Of a stretch of DNA of 64,000 nucleotides, positions 55,964 through 64,000 are shown in pieces. Origin of the DNA: Metaphire vulgaris (taxonomy: Eukaryota > Annelida > Clitellata > Crassiclitellata > Megascolecidae); the NCBI GenBank assembly GCA_018105865.1, contig CM030848.1, positions 6,291,801 to 6,355,800 of the forward strand, given 5' to 3'. A model generated the notes under the pieces. That model searched no databases. It saw nothing but the letters and a program-made list of their open reading frames with translations, and was not told the origin of the DNA. Positions within the stretch are counted from its first letter, which is position 1. Each line of letters starts with the position of its first letter. A program made the translations under genes and the position numbers.

Positions 55964-57697
55964 GTGTGGTGGTGGTGGTGGTGTGTGTGTGTGTGTGTGA
56001 ATGTGAACTTTTTTCAAAAGCAAGAAGTTAACAGGCCATAACCAGAGATATTAATTTTAAGAAATCTAACAGGTCATCCGAAATTCGATTGATACTGTAT
56101 ATATTTGACCTGGCCATAATGGTGCCAATTGCTGCTACTGTCTTTGTCCCTCAGTCTACACTCGACGCAGCTGACGTCATCATAGACATGTTCCCCGACG
56201 ATTTCGAAGCGCGTCTGTCCACCCACCTTGGGATCGGTGGGAGGGCGATGGAAGAGGAGTGTCGAGCCCCCCCGCCTTGCCCTCCCCCCTTCGACCGGCC
56301 GCTGCTAGCGACCGACGCAAGCGCCGTAGAGACAAAGCGAAGAGCCGGCGGCGATATCAAAGCAACGCGCGGCATCGATCAGACGCATTCAGCAGCTGTA
56401 ATAGTAAAAAGACCCGAGATGTACCCGACCGGTCAAACTGACGACCACGAGAGACGGTCGACCGTAAGTCGGAAGGACGGATGGATATCCGAATGGACGG
56501 GATGAACGAGGGTCAGGAATCAACTGCGTGTTAACGTCCGCTTGTCGTAGAGGAGCCAGCCAGAGGAAAACGAGGAGGGCCAAGGAGTGGGGGAGAAGGG
56601 AGCTTCTCGGTGGCCACAGCAAAGAGACCAGCGCCGAAGAGACGACTGATTGAACGCGGGTTTCTTTGCAGTTTTCTGTTCGCTTCGTCTCCAGTACAGC
56701 GGCGATTTCTCTGCTAACTCTACTCTATAAGATGTCGTCGATATAAAAAAAGACAGACAGAAAAAAGTAATCGCAAGTTTCGAAGATACGCTAATCGACT
56801 CTCGATCAATTAATCGATCAATCAATCAATCAATCACCAGGTAGGTACTAATTTGCGGTTATTACCTGTGGACAATATTGAATTTGAAAGTTCGGATCGA
56901 ACTTTCCGGAATCTGCTTAAATTTGCAATGAATGATTCTAGATTTTGAGTACAACGTTAAGAAATTATACCAGTCTCGAAAATGTTAAACACGCTGTTGA
57001 AAATGTATTCCAAAAGTTTGGTAGCGATTTAAAATAATATTTTGACTCTCGAATCCTGTCCCTTTTACTTTCATCGTTTGCCTCGCCGTGGAACTAAAAT
57101 TTAAGTGGCCAGATTCAAGTTAATCAGTTCTCCAATAGCATGACTATTTCTGTGATTGTGAATTGGAAGGGGGGAGTGTCGGTAAAATTTGGGAGTCTCT
57201 GCCGAATAAGGGTGGTAAAAAAGTCATCCCACAAAAAAGTCTGATCTGACAGGCAAAAACCCAAAAAATCTTATCAAGTCTCTAAAAATCTGATAAGCAA
57301 ATAAGCAAACAAAAAGGTCATCAGAGAAATAGAGTTAGGGGGCGTCTGTGGGAAGGGGTGTTACTTCTCGAATTGGGGGTGTTCGGATTAGGAAATTTGG
57401 GGTGGTGTCGACTTCAAATTGGGGGAGGGGGTTGGGGAATGTTAGGGAGGGTGTAAAAATATTCCTGCCAAATAGTAGTCAAAATCAAGTTTCAGTCGCC
57501 TACTTTAGCAACAGCCCGGCCCGTCGATAGAAATTCCGGGTCCCTGTGTAGAGCAGTCATAGCCCCTAAAACGTTTTCTAGCTTTTATTTTTAGAATTAT
57601 AAGTTTGACCTCAAAAGAGTTCAACAGCTTTCCAAAATTGTACAGATCAAGTTAGAAAAAGCGATAATGGCCTTTGTTTGCTTGTCAGGCTTTTCAT
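55964..57697. other. No supported gene
   Basis: A GC-rich patch at 56150-56640 has overlapping long open frames on both strands, none with a recognisable domain. A shared-module copy (AAGCAAACAAAAAGGTCATC) is at 57303-57322 in G-rich repeat-like sequence. Confidence 0.45.
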
Positions 57698-57737
57698 AAT
57701 AATAATAATAATAATGATAATAATAATAATAATAATA

Positions 57738-57781
<44 letters not shown>
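57698..57781. repeat. (AAT)n(ATT)n fold-back microsatellite
   Basis: AAT to about 57738, then ATT, able to pair with each other. Confidence 0.95.
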
Positions 57782-57784
<3 letters not shown>

Positions 57785-58739
57785 TGATATAACATTGTTG
57801 CGGGCCGGCATGGACCCCCTATATATCACAGGGACCTGGGCATATACCCCCTCCCCGACCCCTTCTCGGGAGGGGAGAGGGCGGCAACAGCTTTGAAATT
57901 GATAACATATTCTATTATTCCAGAAACAAAACACATCAACAAGCTTATTTGTTATGCCTGAAGGATTCATTTTTGCATTGAACTGTTCTTTCTCCATCTG
58001 TATGTTTATAGGCTTAAACATCTGTCTCGCTTCTTCTTCTACTGCGTACACAATGTATCACCGTATACAGACTGGATGGATACATATCCACCAAACGGTG
58101 GTCTACAGCGTAGGATATTTCGGACATTTCCTACGTAAAGTTATCGAGTACTTTGCAGAGTTCGTATGTACAGGTAAAAATATCATCAAATCATTGCTTT
58201 TCTAATAACTTTTTATGGGCAATAAACATTTTGCGACGAAGTATACAGGATATGATAATATACGCGCGTCAATGTATAAGGGTATTAAGAAAAGGGTGGT
58301 GTCGTCGAGATGTTAGATATTCACGAGTTCTCCGGAAGAACTGATCTCAAAATGGTCGTCAGCAGAACATTTCTCACTTGAAATCAGCAAGACTCAGAAG
58401 GAAGATCAGAGAATTTGAGTTACCATTGCCAGTGGCGCAGTCAGAGTTTCAGAATAGGGGGGCACTAGGACGTATAAGACAGGCATTTCCAGACCCGAAT
58501 GGGGGGGGGGGGGGTTGGAGAAGTGTTGTGAGCTCCCCTGCTGGGGCCAGCCAACCCAGACGCAGAAGCTCTTGAGTAATGGGCCAATTTGAGTTAGACC
58601 GTGCATCAGCTCTGATACTCGTTCTGAAGACGTTATAAAATCTTGGCTATTGATCGGCCAAATAGCTGCTATCCAGCTAAAAATATCCGTCGACAATCAC
58701 CCATATCCCCAACAGAAGAATACTCTCATTGGTTTTGCA
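57782..58739. other. No supported gene
   Basis: A CAGTGGCGCAGTCAGAG MITE end is seen at 58431 with a G-run at 58501-58515; its partner end is unclear. Confidence 0.4.
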
Positions 58740-58850
58740 TAATGATAATTATTATGCACTTCTATAGCGCCAATTCTTATACCCAAGGGTATCAATCGAT
58801 AGTACTTCAAATCCATCCGCAAAAGACCAGATCATTCCAGAGATCAGTCA
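58740..58850 (+). repeat. SINE-like unit (TCTATAGCGCC family)
   Basis: ACTTCTATAGCGCCAATTC, then CAAGGGTATCAATCGATAGT and ACTTCAAATCCATCCGCAAA. Related copies at 3240, 18460 (partial) and 54412. Confidence 0.6.
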
Positions 58851-59471
58851 GAGGGAAAGAGCAAGACCGACTATGAAGAAAAAGAAAAGATCCCAAGATC
58901 GGGGTCCCAGCCTGAATAAGGGGCCCCGACCCCGACTCAGGCCCCAAAACCCGGCCCGACAACAGTCCCGGCCCCGACATAACAACCGCCCCCTTGCTTC
59001 CGTCGTGGCTACGCTTGTGAACATCGCGGATAACTATAGGGGTATCCAGTGTTTACCAACAAAGTCCGGTTGCTCCGCCCACTGGTGGGCAGAAACCATA
59101 GAAACCATTGTCGTCTATTAATAGACGCCAATGGCAGAAGCAGCTTTCTTGCTGGTTGGCATTGATCAGTGACCATAGAGATTGTTCTGGATACTCCTAT
59201 AGGCCTATGTTCGTTACCTGTCGCGATTAACTGTTGCCGCCATGCATTCTAGGACAAAACGTAAAGTATAGATTTTGAGCGTCTATCAGTTCGAAATATG
59301 GATATTTACGAATGTATCAGCACAATATGAACAGATGCATGAAGCGAATCGAGTTTCTGGCTCAACTGCAGCTCACGTGCGCCGAAACAGCTCAGCTGCT
59401 CCGACGTTCGCAGATTGCTCATGCTCGCCTCCGTTCGATCTTTCAATCACAATATCACTCTCCATGCAGGC
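58851..59471. other. Unannotated intergenic stretch
   Basis: CCCCGAC/CCCGGCCC words at 58900-58990, otherwise nothing recognised. Confidence 0.4.
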
Positions 59472-59663
59472 CAGAGGCGGCTCCAGGATTTGGCAAGTGG
59501 GGGAGCCGTTGGGGTGGCAACTTCTAAGCAGCACGGGAGCCAACCATGTGTTGATAGATATGTAGTAATAAGTATAGGGTCCAAACAGGGGGACCAATGG
59601 GGCCAGGCATTCAATATGGGGGCACTTGCTCCATTCCGGGGCCACCATGTGGAGCCGCCACTG
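59472..59663 (+). mobile_element. hAT-type MITE, family A copy 4 (diverged)
   Basis: Ends CAGAGGCGGCTCCAGG and TGTGGAGCCGCCACTG. Flanks ATGCAGGC/CTCCAGGC agree at 6 of 8. The oldest-looking of the four family A copies. Confidence 0.85.
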
Positions 59664-59974
59664 CTCCAGGCCTACAGCACAGCTCGACTCTGTAGTAGTT
59701 GTCAACATAGTTGCAATAAACGCTTTTTACGTTTTTTATTTTTCCACACGTTTTTACGTCTTTAACGTTTTTTTAAATTTTTATCATCGTTTCTTATGTT
59801 ACATCTATGATTGTAAATATACGGCGTCAGATGATTCGCACAAACATCAAAAGCGACGACAATTAACTGATTTCAACACATGCTCTTTCTATCAGTTTAC
59901 TCTCGTTGACTTCCAACTGCAATTGAAGTAAAGCATCTACTGCTTATGGCAAAGATTCAGTTTGTTTTCTAGGG
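59664..59974. other. Unannotated intergenic stretch
   Basis: T-rich; nothing recognised. Confidence 0.4.
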
Positions 59975-60080
59975 GCGGAAGATGGCAGAGTGGGTTACTC
60001 GCTGAAACGATAGGCTGATGGAGCGGGTTTAAGTTCCGTTGGCGCTCCTAGTTGCTTTCGCACAGGCAGTAATGCCTCCT
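59975..60080 (+). mobile_element. tRNA-derived SINE (plus strand)
   Basis: A-box TGGCAGAGTGGG (59992-60003), B-box-like GGGTTTAAGTT (60025-60035), then GCACAGGCAGTAATGCC as at 41113. It ends where the opposite-strand SINE begins. Confidence 0.72.
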
Positions 60081-60082
60081 AA

Positions 60083-60350
60083 GGTAAAGGTAAAGTTCAT
60101 CCGTAGGCTCCTCTGTGCCCGTAGGTGCCGGGGCTGATCTCCGGTTTCATGACCATCACCCATAGGTGGCTAAGCCATTTATCAGCGGACGGTGGCCAGT
60201 CGTTCCGCCGATCCTGTGGTTACCTTCGCAATGTTGCCATTGCTCCTCATTTTACCACCACGAAAAAAGCTGAGTCGACCTTTAGGGCTTCTGCGGGACT
60301 CGAACCCGCGACCTCCTGCTCCATCATCCAACGTTATTACCACTCTCAGA
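60083..60350 (-). mobile_element. tRNA-derived SINE (minus strand)
   Basis: Read on the minus strand: an AGAGTGG A-box remnant, CGCGGGTTCGAGTCCCGC as B-box, a body shared with 49630-49905 (GCCCTAAAGGTCGACTCAGC), and a CTTTACCTTTACC tail that abuts the plus-strand SINE. Confidence 0.75.
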
Positions 60351-60597
60351 TTTCCAAGAAAAGGCTAGCGCTTGATATTAATTAATGTCGTTTCTAATTT
60401 GGAAACGAATGAACCCTTGGCCCCCCCGTGGTCTTCACAAAATTTCTTGACCATACGAAAGCTTTTTCTATAAACTGATCCGAACTAAACTGATTTGGCA
60501 TTTGTCACCACTACGCTTTTTTCATCTCAGACAAACTGATTTCGAAGTCGTCTCTAAATTTGTTTTGGCCCCCACTTCGGCGGACACGTGATATCAA

Positions 60598-60719
60598 AAT
60601 TATTATTATTATTATATTAAAATATAGTATTATAATATAGTATTATTCTAGTATAATAACAATAATAATTATTATCATTAATAGTGAAGTTGGTAGTAGT
60701 AGTGGTGGTAGTAGTAGTA

Positions 60720-60760
<41 letters not shown>

Positions 60761-60833
60761 TAGTAGTAGTAGTAGCAGCAGCAGCAGCAGCAGCAGCAGC
60801 AGTGGCAGCAGCAGCAGCAGTGGTGGTAGTGGT

Positions 60834-60896
<63 letters not shown>

Positions 60897-60911
60897 TAGT
60901 AGTGGTAGCGG

Positions 60912-60986
<75 letters not shown>

Positions 60987-61017
60987 CAGTAGCAGCAGCA
61001 GCAGCAGCAGTAGTAGC

Positions 61018-61070
<53 letters not shown>

Positions 61071-61076
61071 CAGTGT
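60598..61076. repeat. Compound AGC/AGT/AAT triplet array
   Basis: ATT, AGT, AAT, AGT, then long AGC blocks (60774-60900, 60915-60980) and a final AGT block, about 480 bases. One frame reads poly-Ala/Val and another poly-Ser/Gly or poly-Cys; none is a gene. Confidence 0.95.
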
Positions 61077-61230
61077 TCTGGTGTTCAACATCTCCTCACA
61101 AAATAATATGATCCGACGTTTGCTAAATTCCTCTCTCCTCCTCTACACTCTACATTCTATAGAGCATCGTTTTTGTCAATGGGAGCGAGAAATTACACAC
61201 TTCATTTGGCTCAATGACTACAAAATTACC
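61077..61230. other. Unannotated intergenic stretch
   Basis: Nothing recognised. Confidence 0.4.
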
Positions 61231-61234
61231 ACAG

Positions 61235-61286
<52 letters not shown>
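61231..61286. repeat. (TA)n microsatellite
   Basis: About 46 bases of TA. Confidence 0.95.
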
Positions 61287-61287
<1 letters not shown>

Positions 61288-61643
61288 CACTGCCTAACAT
61301 TATATCGTGTTGCGTGACAAAGTTATTTGACGGCTTTCTGTATACGGGTGGAGGGGGGGGAAGCACGCAATGGCCGAGATGTCATTCGCTTATTATTAGA
61401 CAGGAATTGACTTCATTCAATCGTCGATCGATGTTCGCTATTCTTGGAAACTCTCTCGATTTTCGTATATTGATATTTTTATCCGTGAAAAATATCCACC
61501 GAAATAGAAACGGCGATTCCTTCACAGCGGCGTCCGTCGGTAGATATAACCAAGCGCTAGAAGAATTCAATGGCCCCATTCAATAAAACCGCCCACTGCT
61601 TCCGATACCCCGTCCGCCACGTACGAATATAGTTCAAAACAAA

Positions 61644-61703
61644 GCCAGACAGACAGACAGACACACAGGCGGACAGACAGACGGACGGACAGACAGACAG
61701 GCG
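61644..61703. repeat. (ACAG)n imperfect
   Basis: ACAG units with GGACGG variants. Confidence 0.85.
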
Positions 61704-62684
61704 GATCATTTGCATAGTTATACAGTATTACTTTAAAGATAGATTTTCGACGCTTTTATTTACATTGGCAGAGACAACAGAGAGAACCGAATGAAGTGTT
61801 ATCGAAGCAATTAATACGACGGCCGGACATTCTACTGTTGCATTCCACTCGAATTAACTATTTATGAACGTTGCGTCAGTCGCGTCCACGCCACTTTCTC
61901 AGCCCCGGCGCACGAAATCAAGTGGTGACCACTGCCTTTCTCTCCCCCCCCGTTTTTCTTAGAATATTCTGCATTCGCCACAAGTGAATAGAGATTACTA
62001 CAGATAAACGAGAACGAAATACGCCACCTGCTGGCCTTCTCAAGCAACTCATTATCACAACAATCTGCAGCATGGACTATAATAATAACATGTGCAACAT
62101 GGACTATAAATGTGTTTGTGTGTGTGTGTGTGTCTGCTTTAAAGTTGCAATATATTAAACGTATGTATCGGTTCAATGTAGCGAATTTAGATCTAACTTT
62201 TATAATTTTCGAACCAAATTTAAATTTTATACCATCCGAATGTCACTCTAAGACTGCCGAATAACGAATTGGCCAACGCATTGATACTATGCTGCAAGTT
62301 TAACCGGAGTTTATTCAATCGATATTTTATCCCGAAAAGTTCGTCTGCACGGTCGGTAGATTGTGACCACAGAACGAAGCAAGAGAAGAGAAAAACTAGT
62401 TTCCGTAAGAGCCACTGAACGTCGAACAGAGGCCAGTTGTCAGTTGTGATTCTTTCGGAGATTTCAGGGCACGTGATCATTCCTTACCGCTGAAGACAAT
62501 GCGTCAAGACGATCTGAGCGCATTTATAGATAATGGTCACGTGGTTACGTCTTTGTCTGACTGCGACTCGTCGTCGGGCACATGTTGCGTCATCCTATTT
62601 CCGTTTATCTGGCAATATCGCTGACCATCTATAATTAAATTATCGTTGAACTTAAAGACTTAGAGAGAAAGTCCTGGCTTCTGA
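61704..62684. other. Unannotated intergenic stretch
   Basis: A short GT run at 62115-62133. No exon is supported. Confidence 0.4.
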
Positions 62685-62958
62685 AAGAGAGACAGACAGA
62701 CAGAAACAAAGGGAGGGAGAGAAAGACAGGGAGACAGACAAACAAACACGGAGACAGTCAGAGACAGAGAGCGAGTGAGACAGAGGCAGAGGGAGAGAGA
62801 GAAAGAGAAAGACAGACAGACAGACAGAGGGAGAGAGAGAAAGAGAGAGACAGACAGAGGGAGAGAAAGAGGAACAGAGGAAGAGAAGGAGACATAGAAA
62901 GAGCGGGAGAGACAGACAGACAGACAACAGACAGAGGGAGAGAGAAAGAGAGAAAGAG

Positions 62959-62990
<32 letters not shown>

Positions 62991-62991
62991 T
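62685..62991. repeat. GA/GACA-rich purine tract
   Basis: GAGACAGACAGACAG and GGGAGAGAGAAAGAG mixed over about 300 bases, ending in pure GA. The CT-strand frames (Leu-Ser polymers) are artefacts. Confidence 0.9.
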
Positions 62992-63735
62992 CATCAGGAC
63001 CTCGGCGTGTGGCTATTAATTATGTGTTAGGCCTACGGATGTTCGCAGACAGGAGTCGCAGAAGCTCCTGTTGACGTCGTTCGGCAAAGTGCCAGTCAAA
63101 ACCAGTTGACTCTTTTTCGCCGCAACCGCCATCTGCTGGCTGTTAGACGCCGATGCGCAAAGTAATTCTGAAGATGTTTTGTACGAAATATCCGCCGAAG
63201 CTCATCCTCTATTAAAAGCAATCCACGCCCACGCCCTCTATCGAGGCTATCGAAGGGGATCGCGCGGGTGGGAGGGGCAGGGGGTAGGGAGAGGGAGGCG
63301 CAAAGGTCGTTGTCATTAGAGGGGAGCAGCTGTTTCCTGATGTCAATTGGATTCGTATTACGCGTTGAATGACGACGCAGCAACAGCAGCAGCAGCAGCA
63401 GCCATTTGCAGGAAGTCGTGCAGACCTTGACATATCCACTTGCTAATATTCGTGCTCTCTCTCTCTCTCTCTCTCTCTCTCAGAGTCGTTGGAATGGCTC
63501 ACGAGTGGAAATATAAAAGGCGCTAGATAAATCGTGCACAACTGTGCAACGGGGAAGAGTCTCGGTTTTTGAATTTTTTTACGAACCCGATTAATGGCTA
63601 CGTGGACAGCAGAGATAACGACATTGACCCCTTACGACTGAAGACTCTACACGACGTCACTTTCACCGAATGACACGTCACGACTTTATTACTGTGACGT
63701 TGTTGTGGAGAAGTTAGAGATTGTGATACCACGAC
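62992..63735. other. Unannotated stretch, promoter-like patch
   Basis: Moderately GC-rich, with (CAG)n at 63380-63402 and (CT)n at 63456-63480, then GGAAATATAAAAGGCGC at 63508-63524, which resembles a TATA box but also the GCGCTA repeat end. No gene can be attached to it. Confidence 0.35.
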
Positions 63736-63992
63736 GTAATAATTATATATAATAATAATATTATTATTATTATTATAATTATTATTATAATTATTATTAT
63801 TATTATAACATAATGATATAATAACATACTAGTATAATAATATAATAACAATAATATAATAATATTAATATAATAATATAATATAATAATACAGTATAAT
63901 GCAATGTAATGTAACTGTAACGTACATGTACAGTGATGTAAATGTAATGTAAATGTAACGTGGGTGTAATGTAAATGTAATAATAATAAATC
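63735..63992. repeat. ATT/ATAAT-rich and TGTAA-rich tract at window end
   Basis: Imperfect TAATAATAT units, then TGTAATGTAAATGTAA units to the edge of the window. Confidence 0.85.
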
Positions 63993-64000
63993 CGTTTTAA

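Noticed and set aside
56089..56505. 138-residue plus-strand frame in a GC-rich patch
   Set aside because: No known motif, no clear splice signals, and an equally long minus frame overlaps it.

Overview
This is a repeat-dominated metazoan nuclear window, not prokaryotic. It has spliced coding exons with GT/AG junctions, non-LTR retrotransposons, Harbinger remnants, tRNA- and 5S-derived SINEs, and many short inverted-repeat elements with 8-bp target duplications. Microsatellites occupy several kilobases. No operon, CRISPR array or bacterial gene is visible. Frequent TAGGCCTA-type words and the repeat mix suggest a marine invertebrate, perhaps a deuterostome such as an echinoderm; that guess is weak.

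The one host gene I can assemble lies on the minus strand between 22883 and 14308. Four exons (22883-22565, 20508-20383, 19406-19269, 14543-14308) join with phase-1 introns throughout into a 272-residue protein. It has four membrane segments, a first extracellular loop with the G-x-W-x-x-C signature and glycosylation sites, and a Lys-Lys cytoplasmic turn. This is the claudin/PMP22/CACNG/TMEM178 superfamily layout.

Everything else recognisable is mobile or simple-sequence DNA. Region by region: 0-5.8 kb, microsatellites and a promoter-like GC-rich patch with an RFX X-box. 5.9-13.3 kb, a dense cluster of hAT-type non-autonomous elements, including a three-level nest at 6.9-8.2 kb. 14.3-23 kb, the claudin-like gene, its introns filled with hAT, Tc1-like and other elements. 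23-31 kb, long microsatellites, a Tc1-like element with a hAT insertion, and a 5S rRNA-derived SINE. 31.4-34.4 kb, an RNase H-bearing LINE inserted inside a hAT element. 35-43 kb, long inverted-repeat elements, two 1-1.4 kb hAT elements with internal hexamer arrays, and a Harbinger derivative. 44.9-47.1 kb, a CR1/L2-like LINE with an uninterrupted reverse transcriptase frame. 47.3-50.8 kb, a second Harbinger derivative that keeps the 5' ends of both the MADF gene and the transposase gene. 51-64 kb, SINEs, a decayed LINE tail and long simple repeats.

The most unusual signal is a short module, roughly TGACAAGCAAAAAAGGTC followed by RTCA, often preceded by CGAAAAAGTC. It recurs about 20 times on either strand inside elements whose terminal inverted repeats differ, including families with different target-duplication types. 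It behaves like a shared internal cassette of the local non-autonomous transposons.
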